64,000 nucleotides of DNA from Aeromonas rivipollensis (GTDB taxonomy: Bacteria > Pseudomonadota > Gammaproteobacteria > Enterobacterales > Aeromonadaceae): positions 1,360,501 to 1,424,500 of the forward strand of contig NZ_CP149130.1 in assembly GCF_037811135.1 (NCBI RefSeq), given 5' to 3'. A model generated the notes under the pieces. The model saw only the letters and a program-made list of their open reading frames with translations. It had not been told where the DNA came from and ran no database searches. Position 1 is the first letter of the stretch. Every line of letters starts with the position of its first letter. Position numbers and translations under genes: made by a program. This document shows positions 1 to 8,715 of the stretch, one piece after another.

Positions 1-36
1 TACTCCATCGGCAGCCTGTTGTTGCAGCGCCTCTGA
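1..36 (+). CDS. 3' end of an unidentified gene (partial)
   Basis: The first frame reads YSIGSLLLQRL and then a TGA stop, followed about 22 bases later by a strong terminator hairpin. That is the layout expected of a gene end. Only eleven residues are visible, so no function can be given. It converges on trmO. Confidence 0.4.
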   Translation, partial: YSIGSLLLQRL

Positions 37-57
37 GTGCCACCATCCGGCGGCAGC

Positions 58-87
58 AAAAAACCACCCGAGCGGGTGGTTTTTTTA
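58..87. terminator. Bidirectional intrinsic terminator
   Basis: A GC-rich 7-bp stem (CCACCCG/CGGGTGG, AG loop) has an A-tract on the left and a T-tract on the right. It can therefore stop the partial gene on the left and trmO from the other strand. Confidence 0.9.
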
Positions 88-107
88 TGGGCCTAGGCTC
101 GTGAAGA

Positions 108-812
108 TCAGGCGGGCTCTATGGCCGACACCATGCAATCTGGCTCGCTGATGCGAAAACGCACATTGAGGTCGAACAGCCTGACGCCGTACTCCTTGTC
201 GTCCGGCTTGCCCTTCTTGTAGGCGGGGCGGGGATCCTGGGCCAGCACCTCGCTCACCAGCTGGCGCAGCTCGGGGTGAGCCTTGAGCCAGGGCATGAGC
301 TGCTGCTCCGCCTCCGGGGTGAAGCTCACCGACAGCGGCGGTGTGGGGGCCTCGGGGGCGAAGCCGCCACGGGCGTGGGGCAGGCTGTCGGCATAGGGAA
401 TGTAGGGCTTGATGTCGACGACGGGGGTGCCGTCCAGCAAGTCCACGGCGCCCAGCTCGAGCCACAGCTTGCCTCGCTCTCGGCCCACCCCGTGCAGCTC
501 GACCACCGAGAGGCCGAGGGGATTGGGGCGGAAAGTGGAGCGAGTGGCAAAGACCCCGACCCGCTCGTTGCCGCCGAGGCGCGGCGGACGCACCGTCGGG
601 TGCCAGCCCTGGGCCATGGTCTGGTGAAACACGAAGCTGAGCCAGAGGTGGGAAAACTGCTCTATGCCGCGCAGCACGTCCGGCTGATCGTAGGGAGGCA
701 GCAGCTCCAGGCGGGCGCGGGCCGATTTGACCAGGCCTGGCTGGCGGGGGATGGCGAACTTCTCCTTGTAGGGAGAGCGGATGATCCCTAGGGTGTCGAT
801 GTCGAACTTCAT
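108..812 (-). CDS. trmO: tRNA (adenine(37)-N6)-methyltransferase TrmO
   Basis: TrmO (TsaA/YaeB family) uses S-adenosylmethionine to methylate N6 of t6A37 in ACY-reading tRNA-Thr, which improves decoding. The 234-residue protein opens with MKFDIDTLGIIRSPYKEKF and carries the family motifs PRLGGNERVGVFATRS and RPNPLGLSVV, then VDIKPYIPYADS. The C-terminal part, with its basic KKGKPDDKEYGVRL segment, matches the second domain of the enterobacterial enzyme. The start at 812 was chosen because the family N-terminus begins there; the frame stays open far upstream without homology. RcsF lies nearby on the same strand, as in E. coli, but two other genes intervene. Confidence 0.93.
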   Translation of the reverse strand: MKFDIDTLGIIRSPYKEKFAIPRQPGLVKSARARLELLPPYDQPDVLRGIEQFSHLWLSFVFHQTMAQGWHPTVRPPRLGGNERVGVFATRSTFRPNPLGLSVVELHGVGRERGKLWLELGAVDLLDGTPVVDIKPYIPYADSLPHARGGFAPEAPTPPLSVSFTPEAEQQLMPWLKAHPELRQLVSEVLAQDPRPAYKKGKPDDKEYGVRLFDLNVRFRISEPDCMVSAIEPA

Positions 813-1019
813 GGCGGATCCTGGCTGAAAACCCCGGCAATGTAGCACAGGCGGGCTGAAAACGCAGGGGTCGCCACAGGAGGGAGCCCTTGCCGCCCGC
901 TGTGATCCCGGTCGCAGAGCGCGGCATCTGAGGCTGTGCCCAGGGGCCAACTTGCGTAGGGTGGGGGAAGAAAGGGATTGGCCGGGGTCATGGCGCCGCG
1001 GCGCACAGGAGAGACAGGG

Positions 1020-2012
1020 ATGAAACTGCTTATTATCGGCGGTACCGGGTTCTTGGGCCGCCACCTCACCTCGCTGGCCCTGGATTGGGGTCATGAGGTG
1101 ACGCTGTTCAATCGGGGTCACCGTCAGCACCCTGACTGGCGTGAGCTGACCCGGCTGCAGGGGGACAGGGATCAGAACCTGGATCCCTTGCTGGGGGAGG
1201 GACTGCACTGGGATCTGGCCATAGACACCTGCTGCTATGACCCAGCGCAGGCGGCCAGCCTCTCGGCGGCCCTGCTCGGGCGCTGCGAGCGGCTGATCTT
1301 CATCTCCACCATCAGTGTCTATCGGGACTTCGCCCGGCCAGAGATGGACGAGTCGGCGCCGCTGCACGAAGTGGCCCCCGGCGAGTCAGCCAGTGACTAC
1401 GGTCCGCTCAAGGTATTGTGCGAGGCCGAGTATCGGGCCCGCTGGGGGGAGCGGCTCTGCATACTGCGCCCCGGCGTGCTGTGCGGCCCCTTCGACCCGA
1501 CCGGCCGCCTGGCCTGGTGGGTGCAACGGGTGCAACAAGGAGGATCCTGGCTGTTGCCGGGGGAGGGGCAGGACAGGCTGCAATACCTGGACGTGCGCGA
1601 CTGCGCCGAGTTCGTGCTGCGGGCCGCCGAACAGCGGCTGGAGGGTTGCTTCAACCTCGTCAAGCCCGGCATCTTGCTGGTGGACTGGGTGGAGCGTCTG
1701 GCGGCCCGCCTGATACCGGCTTCCCCCCTGCAACCGGAGTGGACCCCCTGGCCCGCCCTGATCGCGGCCGGGGTCGAACCCTGGCAGAGCTATCCCACGC
1801 TGCTGCCCAACACCCAGGCCGAGTTTGCCGGCTATGGCAGCATCAGCGCCGAGGCCGCCATCGTTCATGGCCTGAACTTCCGGCCGCTGGAGGAGACGGT
1901 GGCCGATCTGGTGGCGTGGCTGGCCAGCAACGAGCAGGCGACTACGGCGGGCATGACCCTGGCCGAGGAGGCGGCGTTGCGGCAGCGGGTGCGGGAGCTC
2001 TCACCGTCATAG
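1020..2012 (+). CDS. NAD-dependent epimerase/dehydratase (extended SDR)
   Basis: A 330-residue Rossmann-fold protein. It starts with the dinucleotide-binding loop GGTGFLG (residues 8-14) and has a YGPLK (YxxxK) catalytic pair, typical of the atypical/extended short-chain dehydrogenase superfamily that includes isoflavone-reductase and CSP41-like proteins. It is presumably a soluble NAD(P)-dependent enzyme; the substrate cannot be told. The ATG at 1020 follows AGGAGAGACAGGG, a good ribosome site, and the fold begins at residue 2. It sits on the opposite strand between trmO and the rcsF group, so it may be an insertion into an older neighbourhood. Confidence 0.8.
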   Translation: MKLLIIGGTGFLGRHLTSLALDWGHEVTLFNRGHRQHPDWRELTRLQGDRDQNLDPLLGEGLHWDLAIDTCCYDPAQAASLSAALLGRCERLIFISTISVYRDFARPEMDESAPLHEVAPGESASDYGPLKVLCEAEYRARWGERLCILRPGVLCGPFDPTGRLAWWVQRVQQGGSWLLPGEGQDRLQYLDVRDCAEFVLRAAEQRLEGCFNLVKPGILLVDWVERLAARLIPASPLQPEWTPWPALIAAGVEPWQSYPTLLPNTQAEFAGYGSISAEAAIVHGLNFRPLEETVADLVAWLASNEQATTAGMTLAEEAALRQRVRELSPS

Positions 2013-2040
2013 GTCGGCAGGGGGGAGCGCAGAGGCAAAC

Positions 2041-2076
2041 GAGAGAGGGCACCCCGGGGTGCCCTCTCTCGTTTTG
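2041..2076. terminator. Intrinsic terminator between convergent genes
   Basis: A long perfect stem (GAGAGGGCACC/GGTGCCCTCTC) followed by GTTTTG on the plus strand lies between the convergent epimerase and DUF488 genes. It probably serves mainly the epimerase. Confidence 0.85.
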
Positions 2077-2084
2077 CCCTGGCG

Positions 2085-2471
2085 TCAGCGCAGCAGTGCG
2101 CCGCACTCTGCCAGCAATGCCCTGAGCACGGCGCGATGGCAGCGGGACTCCTGCTCGCAATAACAGCCTACCGACAGCTGGGTCTGGTGGGAGAGGGCCG
2201 CCAGCAGCGCCAGATCGTGGCGGGCAGCGGGGCTCGCCATCTCTGCCTTGTACTGCTTGCAGAAGGCGGCCCACTGGGCCGGGGTCTCGGCGGCCTGGCC
2301 CAGCTTCATGGTGTCGGGACTGGGGGCCAGGTTGGGGAACCAGACGTCGTACCAATCCTGGCTGGCAAAATCGCTCTTGGGCACGCCGCGAGGCGGACGG
2401 CGCACTGTGCCGATGCGTAAGCCTTCACCCTCGAGACGGGGGCTGCCGAGGCGGACTATGGCGAGGGCCAT
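2085..2471 (-). CDS. DUF488 family protein
   Basis: The 128-residue protein has the DUF488 pattern: an N-terminal RIGTVRRPPRGVPKSDFASQ segment, a central WYDVWFPNLAPS, and a C-terminal GCYCEQESRCHRAVL cysteine/histidine motif. Members (YeaO-like) are small soluble proteins of unknown biochemical role. The ATG lies 9 bp downstream of the rcsF stop, so the two genes are probably co-transcribed. The Cys and His residues of the C-terminal motif are intact, so the gene looks functional. Confidence 0.8.
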   Translation of the reverse strand: MALAIVRLGSPRLEGEGLRIGTVRRPPRGVPKSDFASQDWYDVWFPNLAPSPDTMKLGQAAETPAQWAAFCKQYKAEMASPAARHDLALLAALSHQTQLSVGCYCEQESRCHRAVLRALLAECGALLR

Positions 2472-2480
2472 GCCGAGACC

Positions 2481-2852
2481 TTACTTCTCTTCGGCCACTT
2501 TCAGCGCCTGGCCGTAGCAGATCACCTGTTTCAGGCAACCCGGCACGTCGCTGAATTCGGCGCACTTGTCGAAGCTGACGCCGTTGCCGCCCATGTCCGC
2601 CACGCGGCGACGAGCTAGAGTGCGGGCCTCACCAGCATTGGGCACCGCCTGGTTGGCGTCGGCCTGGCAGGATTCGCCCTCGACTGTGCCGAGGTAGAGG
2701 TAGTTGAGGTCGGCGAGCTGGTTCTGCTCATAGATCCGGACGCCGCCCGGCTTGAAATACTCGTCGAAGTTTTCCTTGTCCAGATTGCTGTTGAAGGCGA
2801 AGTCGGCACAACCGGAGGCAATCAGGGGCATCATCAGGATCAGGCGTTTCAT
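2481..2852 (-). CDS. rcsF: Rcs stress-response lipoprotein RcsF
   Basis: RcsF is the outer-membrane lipoprotein that senses envelope damage and signals to the Rcs phosphorelay. The ATG at 2852 gives a 123-residue lipoprotein with signal MKRLILMMPLIASGC (lipobox IASGC, Cys15). The body contains the family core LGTVEGESCQ, an ARRRVADMGGNGV helix and two further cysteines (KCAEF, LKQVICYG) for the RcsF disulfides. The proximity to trmO supports the call. The frame is open 49 codons further upstream, but no signal peptide fits there. Sequence identity to the enteric protein is moderate. Confidence 0.82.
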   Translation of the reverse strand: MKRLILMMPLIASGCADFAFNSNLDKENFDEYFKPGGVRIYEQNQLADLNYLYLGTVEGESCQADANQAVPNAGEARTLARRRVADMGGNGVSFDKCAEFSDVPGCLKQVICYGQALKVAEEK

Positions 2853-2968
2853 GTCGAGGTCTTGTTGAACAGTGAGGGGGCCATTATAGGGGTCAGTCGC
2901 TGCCTGCGGCCAGCCCCATTTTTCGCCCGGGAGGCGAGGTGTGACGGGGATCTTGGCACTATCCACAA

Positions 2969-2997
2969 GACAAGGGGCACATCTGTGCCCCTTGTTC
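2969..2997 (-). terminator. Terminator downstream of cydDC
   Basis: A perfect 11-bp stem (ACAAGGGGCAC/GTGCCCCTTGT) lies just beyond the cydC stop. Read on the minus strand it is followed by the moderately T-rich CTTGTGG. Confidence 0.6.
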
Positions 2998-3008
2998 ATT
3001 TGCTTTCA

Positions 3009-4754
3009 TCAGGCGGGAGCCAGCCGCTGGTGCAGGCTGCGGTAGTAGTCATCTTCCAGCAGTGCCTGGTGCGGGGCGCAGAGGCGGATCTTGCCCTCTT
3101 CCATCAGGGCCACCCTGTCCATCTGCTCCAGCCCCAGCAGGCGGTGGGAGATGAGCAGCAGGGAGCGCTCCGCCCCCAGCTTGAGCAACAGGGCCATGAT
3201 CTCCCGCTCGGTCTGGCTGTCGAGGCCTTCGGTCGGCTCATCCAGCAGCCAGAGCGGTGCATCGTGCAGCAGGGCGCGGGCTATGCCGATGCGACGGCGC
3301 TCGCCGCCGGAGAGGGGGCGGCCGCCATCCCCGAGCCAGGCGTCCAGCCCGCTCTCTGCCTCTTCATCCTCGCCTGCCAGCAGGGTGGCGAGCCCTACCT
3401 GGGTGAGGACCTCGGTCAGCCGCTCGTCGCTGGCGTTGGGGGCGGCCAGCTTGAGGTTGCCGCGCAGGGTATCGGCAAACAGATGCACCCGCTGGCTGAC
3501 CACTGAGCAGGAGGCGCGCAGGGCCTCTTCGCCATACTGGGTCAGCGGCTTGCCATCCAGCAGTATCTCGCCGGTCTGGGCCGTCCACTCCCGGGTCAGC
3601 AAGCCCATCAGGGTGGACTTGCCGCACCCTGTCTGTCCCAGCAGCGCCAGCTTCTCGCCGGGGTTCAGTTGCAGGGTGCAGCCTCGCAGCACGGGGCCGT
3701 CCTGGCCCGGGTAGCTGAAGTGGAGATCCCGTATCTGCAAGGCGCCTTGAGTCGCGGGCGCTTGCTCCTCTCCCCACTCCGGCGCCTTGGCCTCTTGCAG
3801 TATCTCGTTGAGACGACGGGCCGAGGTGAGGCTGGTGGAGAGGTGCTGGAAGGCACCCGCCAGGGGCAGCAGCGCCTCGAAGCTGGCCAGGGTGGCGAAC
3901 ACCATCAGCGCCGTGATGGGATCCGGGGTGCCACCGCCGACGCCGTGACCGGCGAGCCACAGCATCAGGGTCAGGGTCCAGCCGCTGAGCAGCTGCACCG
4001 AGAAGCTGGCGAGGCCGCTCACCCTGGCCATGCGGGCCTGGGCCTGGATCAGGGCCTGCTCGGCCTGTTGCAGCTCGGCCAGCGCCTTGGGGGCGGCGGC
4101 GAACATCTGCAGCTCGGCATGGCCGTCCAGGTAATCCACCATGCGGGTGCGCATGGTGGATTTCTCGGCGATGAGTCGCCGACCGGGGGCCCGACCGGCG
4201 AAATAGAACACCAGGGGCAGGGCCAGCATGCCGAAGAGCAGTATGGCCCCCAGGGTCAGCGCCAGGCGGCTGTCGAAGAAGGAGAGGAAGAACACCAGCC
4301 CGGCGCAGCTGAGCAGGGCCGCCCCTATGGGGGTGAGGAGGCGCAGGTAGACGTGATCCATGGCGTCGATGTCGGCCACCAGACGGTTGAGCAGATCCGC
4401 CTGACGAAAACCGGCCAGGGTGCCGGGGGAGAGGGGGGAGAGTCGTTGCCAGAACCAGACCCGCAACCGGGTGAGCACCCGGAAGGTGGCGTCGTGGCTC
4501 ACCACCCGCTCACCCCAGCGGCTGGCGGTGCGCACTATGGAGAAGAAGCGCACCCCGCCGGCCGGGGTCATGTAGTTGAAGGTGTCCCGGCTGGCGACCG
4601 CCAGCCCCGCCACGGCGGCGGCGGAGAGGAACCAGCCTGATAAAGAGAGCAGCCCCATCCCGGCCACCAGGGTGACCAGGGCCAGCAGCAGACCAAGGGA
4701 GAGGCTGAGCCAGTGCTGGCGGTAGAGACGCAGGAACGGCAGTAGATCAGTCAT
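3009..4754 (-). CDS. cydC: Thiol reductant ABC exporter subunit CydC
   Basis: This is one half of the heterodimeric CydDC exporter, which moves glutathione and cysteine to the periplasm and is needed to assemble cytochrome bd oxidase. The 581-residue protein has an N-terminal six-helix membrane domain (about 1-320) with the CydC-typical GWFLSAAAVAGLA, then an ATPase domain with Walker A LLGQTGCGKSTL, signature LSGGERRRIGIARAL and Walker B LWLLDEPTEGLD. The ATG at 4754 overlaps the end of cydD by 8 bp, which indicates translational coupling. Confidence 0.95.
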   Translation of the reverse strand: MTDLLPFLRLYRQHWLSLSLGLLLALVTLVAGMGLLSLSGWFLSAAAVAGLAVASRDTFNYMTPAGGVRFFSIVRTASRWGERVVSHDATFRVLTRLRVWFWQRLSPLSPGTLAGFRQADLLNRLVADIDAMDHVYLRLLTPIGAALLSCAGLVFFLSFFDSRLALTLGAILLFGMLALPLVFYFAGRAPGRRLIAEKSTMRTRMVDYLDGHAELQMFAAAPKALAELQQAEQALIQAQARMARVSGLASFSVQLLSGWTLTLMLWLAGHGVGGGTPDPITALMVFATLASFEALLPLAGAFQHLSTSLTSARRLNEILQEAKAPEWGEEQAPATQGALQIRDLHFSYPGQDGPVLRGCTLQLNPGEKLALLGQTGCGKSTLMGLLTREWTAQTGEILLDGKPLTQYGEEALRASCSVVSQRVHLFADTLRGNLKLAAPNASDERLTEVLTQVGLATLLAGEDEEAESGLDAWLGDGGRPLSGGERRRIGIARALLHDAPLWLLDEPTEGLDSQTEREIMALLLKLGAERSLLLISHRLLGLEQMDRVALMEEGKIRLCAPHQALLEDDYYRSLHQRLAPA

Positions 4755-6516
4755 CGAGAGAATCCCCTGAACGTTGGGACAGCAGACGGGCGAAGGGCCC
4801 CTGTGCCTGGCAGAGTTGTGCAAAGTGGCCTTGCTCCACCAGCTGGCCGCGCTCCAGCACCAGTATGTTGTCCATCTGGCTGAGCTGATCGAGGCGGTGG
4901 GTGATCATCAGCAGGGTCTGGCCCACCGCTGCCTGTTCGAGTGTGCTCATGATGGCGCGCTCGGAGTGGCGATCCAGGCTGGCAGTGGGTTCATCCAGCA
5001 CCATCAACTGGGTGGACTTGAGCAGGGTGCGGGCCAGGGCGAGGCGCTGGGCCTGACCGACGGAGAGGCCACCGGCCTGATCCCCGACCGGGTAGTCAAA
5101 CCCCTTCTCCCTCGCAAACTCCCAGGCCTGGGCCCGCACCAGGGCGGCTTCCAGCTCGGCATCGCTGGCCGTTGGCCTGGCCAGCAGCAGGTTGTCTCTC
5201 AGGGAGGCGTGGAACAGCTGGGGGTTCTGGGAGAGCCAGCCCAGTTGCAGCCGCCACTGGCTCATGTCCAGCTCGGCGAGCTCCTGGCCGTTGACGCGGA
5301 GCGAACCGCGATAGGGGGCAAAGCCGAGCAGGGCGTTGACCAGGGAGCTCTTGCCCGCCCCGCTGATCCCGACCAGCGCAGTGCGCGTGCCTGCCTCAAG
5401 GGTGAAATCGATGGGGCCGACCAGCACCTTGCCCTCGGCGCTCAGCACCTCCAGGGTGCGGGCCTCCACCCTGATGGGACCATCGGCCTGGAAGGGAGCA
5501 CTCCCTGAGGCCGGTTCGCTGACCTCGGCCTCGAGAAACTCCAGCAGCTGTTCGGCGGCGCCTATGGCCTGCGCCTTGGCATGGTAGTGGGCACCGAGTT
5601 CCCGCAGCGGAGCGTAAAACTCGGGAGCGAGAAACAGCACGAACAGGCCGGTAAAGAGCGTTACCTTGACGCCATAGTTGCCGAAGTTGAGGTGATCTAT
5701 GTAGGAGAAGCCGAAGTAGACCGCCACCAGGGCCACCGCGATGGCGGCGAAGAACTCCAGCACTGCCGTGCTCAGGAAGGCGAGCCGCAGCACCTCCATG
5801 GTGCGCTCCCGAAAATCTTCCGAGGCGTCGCGAATGGCTTCACCCTCCGCCTGGGTGCGCATGAAGAGCTGCAGGGTACGCAAGCCCTTGAGGCGATCGA
5901 GGAAGTGGCCGGAGAGCCGCGCCAGGGACTGGAAGTTGCGGCGGTTGGCATCGGCGGCGCCGACGCCCACCAGGATCATGAAAAGCGGGATGAGGGGCGC
6001 TGTGCCGAGCAAGATAATGCCGGCGGCCCAGTTGACCGGGAACACGGCCACCAGGATCACCAGGGGGATGAAGACGGCTATGGCCATCTGGGGCAGATAG
6101 CGGGAGAAGAACTCCTGCATGTCTTCGATCTGCTCGAGCAGCAGGCTGGCCCAGCTGCCGGCGGGGCGGCGCTGGATATAGGCAGGGCCGAGACGGGCGA
6201 GGCGGGTGAGGACCAGCTCGCGGATGGCCTGGCGCACCGCACTGCCCGCCTTGAAGCTCGCCACCTCACGGCCATAGGCCAGCGCGGCCTTGGTCAGGGT
6301 CACCAGCAGCAGGGCAATAAAGAGGGGAATGGACTGCTCGGGCGTGGTGCCCTCTATGATGAAGCCGTGGAGCAGGGTGGCCAGCAGCCAGGCCTGCATC
6401 ACCATCAGTATGCCCTGACCCATGCCGAGACCAATGGAAAGGCCGATCCAGCGCCGGCCATGGCCCGATTGTTTGCGCAACCAGCCATAGAGATGTTTCT
6501 GCTTGTTCTTGTCCAT
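4747..6516 (-). CDS. cydD: Thiol reductant ABC exporter subunit CydD
   Basis: Partner of CydC in the inner-membrane cysteine/glutathione exporter. The 589 residues comprise a membrane domain with the GLGMGQGILMVMQAWLLA helix and an ATPase domain with Walker A LVGISGAGKSSL and LSVGQAQRLALARTLL. Walker B is LMVLDEPTASLD. The start is the ATG at 6516, preceded by GAGGAGGG at good spacing; an in-frame GTG two codons upstream is less likely. First gene of the cydDC operon, transcribed away from the tRNA-Gly pair. Confidence 0.95.
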   Translation of the reverse strand: MDKNKQKHLYGWLRKQSGHGRRWIGLSIGLGMGQGILMVMQAWLLATLLHGFIIEGTTPEQSIPLFIALLLVTLTKAALAYGREVASFKAGSAVRQAIRELVLTRLARLGPAYIQRRPAGSWASLLLEQIEDMQEFFSRYLPQMAIAVFIPLVILVAVFPVNWAAGIILLGTAPLIPLFMILVGVGAADANRRNFQSLARLSGHFLDRLKGLRTLQLFMRTQAEGEAIRDASEDFRERTMEVLRLAFLSTAVLEFFAAIAVALVAVYFGFSYIDHLNFGNYGVKVTLFTGLFVLFLAPEFYAPLRELGAHYHAKAQAIGAAEQLLEFLEAEVSEPASGSAPFQADGPIRVEARTLEVLSAEGKVLVGPIDFTLEAGTRTALVGISGAGKSSLVNALLGFAPYRGSLRVNGQELAELDMSQWRLQLGWLSQNPQLFHASLRDNLLLARPTASDAELEAALVRAQAWEFAREKGFDYPVGDQAGGLSVGQAQRLALARTLLKSTQLMVLDEPTASLDRHSERAIMSTLEQAAVGQTLLMITHRLDQLSQMDNILVLERGQLVEQGHFAQLCQAQGPFARLLSQRSGDSLDD

Positions 6517-6717
6517 TACCACCCTCCTCGGTCGAGTGGCGCAAGACTATCGTCGCCCCCACGGCTTGGCAACCTTGCCGTTCCGGGAGAGCGGGACTGT
6601 TTGCTTGAAAAGTGACCGCCATGCTCACAACTTGGTCGAACAGATTGATTTCCGGCAAAAAATACCGGAGCGGTGATTGCGCTCGCCAGCAAAATGCATA
6701 TAGTAGAGGCCACTGAC

Positions 6718-6791
6718 GCGGGTGTAGTTCAATGGTAGAACGGTAGCTTCCCAAGCTGCATACGTGGGTTCGATTCCCATCACCCGCTCCA
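6718..6791 (+). tRNA. tRNA-Gly (anticodon CCC)
   Basis: A complete cloverleaf: acceptor GCGGGTG pairs with CACCCGC, the D-arm is GTTCAATGGTAGAAC, and the anticodon stem GTAGC/GCTGC has loop TTCCCAA, giving anticodon CCC. The T-arm contains GGGTTCGATTCCC and the CCA end is encoded. It matches the E. coli glyU type closely. Confidence 0.96.
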
Positions 6792-6895
6792 CATTCTGAT
6801 ACCCGGTACCTGTCCCGTCTCGTTGCTGCCTCCTTCTGGCACGTCTCTTCAGACGCCGATTTCATGCCTTGTATCTGCTGCGTTCTTGATGCCTT

Positions 6896-6970
<75 letters not shown>

Positions 6971-6978
6971 GCTTTCAT

Positions 6979-7012
6979 GCAAAAAGCCCACTCGGTCGAG
7001 TGGGCTTTTTGC
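6979..7012 (+). terminator. Terminator of the tRNA-Gly operon
   Basis: A long perfect stem (GCAAAAAGCCCACTCG/CGAGTGGGCTTTTTGC) begins 9 bp after the second tRNA. It ends in a T5 run within the descending arm. Confidence 0.9.
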
Positions 7013-7046
7013 ATTGGTGGATCCGTGCGGTGGCGCCCAGCACAAA

Positions 7047-7075
7047 CAGAAGAGGCGCCTACAGGCGCCTCTTGT
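7047..7075 (-). terminator. Terminator of arcA
   Basis: The stem AGAGGCGCCT/AGGCGCCTCT lies 20 bp after the arcA stop on the minus strand and is followed by TCTGTTTGTG. Confidence 0.75.
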
Positions 7076-7094
7076 CTCGCGGGGCAGAAGAGGA

Positions 7095-7814
7095 TTATTC
7101 CTGCTCCAGCTCGCCACAGAAGCGGTAACCTTCGCCATGAATGGTGGCGATGATCTCCGGGGTGTCGCCCACGCTCTCGAAGTGCTTGCGAATGCGGCGG
7201 ATGGTGACATCCACGGTACGGTCGTGGGGCTTGAGCTCACGGCCTGTCATCTTCTTGAGCAGCTCGGCACGGGTCTGGATCTGGCCCGGGTTCTCGCAGA
7301 AGTGCAGCATGGCGCGGAACTCGGAGCGGGGCAGCTTGAACATGTCGCCCGCCGGGCTGACCAGGGCACGGCTGTTGATGTCCAGCGCCCAGCCATTGAA
7401 CAGGTAACGCTCCACCAGCTTCTTCTCTTCGCCACCGGCGGCCACGTTCATGGTGCGGCTCAGCAGGTTGCGGGCACGAATGGTCAGCTCGCGGGGGTTG
7501 AACGGCTTGGTGATGTAGTCATCGGCGCCGATCTCCAGCCCCAGGATCTTGTCCACTTCGTTGTCACGGCCGGTCAGGAACATCAGGGCGATGTTGTCAT
7601 CTTCACGCAGCTCGCGTGCCAGCAGCAGGCCATTCTTGCCTGGCAGGTTGATGTCCATGATCACCAGGTTGATGGTGTGGCTGGTCAGGGCCTGATGCAT
7701 CTCGTCGCCATTGTTGGCTTCCAGCACTATGTAGCCTTCGGCCTCGAAGATGCTCTTGAGGGTGTTGCGGGTGACCAGCTCGTCTTCGACGATCAGAATA
7801 TGTGGTGTTTGCAT
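7095..7814 (-). CDS. arcA: Aerobic respiration control response regulator ArcA
   Basis: OmpR-family DNA-binding regulator of the ArcAB two-component system. Under low oxygen, phosphorylated ArcA represses respiratory and TCA genes and activates fermentation and cydAB. The 239-residue protein has a receiver domain (1-120) with acidic pocket ED (10-11), phosphoacceptor Asp54 in VIMDINLPG and the conserved lysine in ITKPFNP. A winged helix follows, with [16 protein letters not shown] and [11 protein letters not shown] at the end. It is almost full-length identical in pattern to E. coli ArcA (238 aa). It stands alone with its own terminator. Confidence 0.97.
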   Translation of the reverse strand: MQTPHILIVEDELVTRNTLKSIFEAEGYIVLEANNGDEMHQALTSHTINLVIMDINLPGKNGLLLARELREDDNIALMFLTGRDNEVDKILGLEIGADDYITKPFNPRELTIRARNLLSRTMNVAAGGEEKKLVERYLFNGWALDINSRALVSPAGDMFKLPRSEFRAMLHFCENPGQIQTRAELLKKMTGRELKPHDRTVDVTIRRIRKHFESVGDTPEIIATIHGEGYRFCGELEQE

Positions 7815-8181
7815 GAGTATTCCCAGATTCTTATCAGTTAATTATCGAAATTTTAACACTCTTTGGCGTTATCCGACCGGTCCTGAAAATTTATTACGTC
7901 ATCCTGGGTATGAATATCAGGTCGAATCATCGCGAATTTGGTATCTATGTTGGCAAACATCCCTGTGCCGCACATAGGCTCTCAACAAGTCTGATCGAGA
8001 GAAGCCTGGAAGGGTAGTCCATTACAAAAGTTGCTGCATTTTATCAGTTAACAGGCGCATAACAACACTCTTTGCCGTCAGATAGCAACTTTTTAACTCA
8101 GGTTTGATATAAGTCAATCCCGAGGTTCGCTGCATCATACTTGGGCTGGCCCGCTTTTTCGCCCTTAAGAAATGTAATGGG
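7815..8181. promoter_or_regulatory. Divergent control region of arcA and a DUF3293 gene
   Basis: This 367-bp AT-rich stretch has no gene. It must hold the arcA promoters (minus) and the promoter of the DUF3293 gene (plus). The clearest element is the FNR-like palindrome at 8104-8117. AT-rich hexamers near the arcA start (AATTATC, GAAATTTTAAC) could be promoter or ArcA contacts, but they are too degenerate to assign. A long leader is in keeping with the several upstream promoters known for E. coli arcA. Confidence 0.5.
8104..8117. promoter_or_regulatory. Putative FNR box
   Basis: TTGATATAAGTCAA matches the FNR consensus TTGATNNNNATCAA at 9 of 10 defined positions. It lies about 290 bp upstream of arcA and about 65 bp upstream of the DUF3293 start, so it could control either. 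FNR activation of arcA is established in E. coli; its use here is inferred. Confidence 0.5.
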
Positions 8182-8598
8182 ATGCAACATGTGGTTGACA
8201 TGACTTTGTGGGAAAACTACAGAAATGTGTGTTTTATTGCCCCCTTCGCCCCGCCCCCCTGGCCTGCCTATGCCATCGTCACGGCCTGGAATCCGGCCAG
8301 CCGCTGGGTGGGGATGCGCCGCAACGCCCGGCGTCAACGAGCCTTGTCACGCCAGCTTGCCGATGCCCTGGTGATGGGGCCCGTGTGGGGCAGCGATCCG
8401 GATGAGCGCTGGCAGGAGGCGTCCCTGTTGCTGCGTCTCCCTCGGGCCGAAGCCATGCGGCTGGCCGCCCGCTTCGGGCAGAACGCCCTCTACTGGGTGG
8501 AGGAGGGGGAACTCTGGCTGGTGCCCGTCCTGCTGAAGGGGGCGCCATGCCACCTTGGCAAACTGGCGTCCCGCTGGACTCTCAGATCCTCTGCATGA
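8182..8598 (+). CDS. DUF3293 domain-containing protein
   Basis: The 138-residue protein shows the DUF3293 layout: an N-terminal LWENYRNVCF strand-helix, AIVTAWNPASRW, and a C-terminal FGQNALYWVEEGELWLVPV. The family is small, soluble and uncharacterised, and common in Gammaproteobacteria. The start is uncertain: the ATG at 8182 has a weak upstream AAGAAATGTAATGGG, and an in-frame ATG at 8200 would begin closer to the conserved domain. It is transcribed divergently from arcA. Confidence 0.7.
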   Translation: MQHVVDMTLWENYRNVCFIAPFAPPPWPAYAIVTAWNPASRWVGMRRNARRQRALSRQLADALVMGPVWGSDPDERWQEASLLLRLPRAEAMRLAARFGQNALYWVEEGELWLVPVLLKGAPCHLGKLASRWTLRSSA

Positions 8599-8715
8599 TG
8601 AGAGGCTGAACGGGCGTCACACCATACGGGGATAGCGGCTGTTCGCTGGATTGTCAGCCTGTCCACATGATGAAAGAATGAGCGGACTCATTCACTCCAT
8701 GGAAGGATGCTGACA

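Noticed and set aside
7815..8181. Specific ArcA autoregulatory sites in the arcA leader
   Set aside because: Several GTTAA-like hexamers exist, but none forms a convincing pair of direct repeats at the expected spacing.
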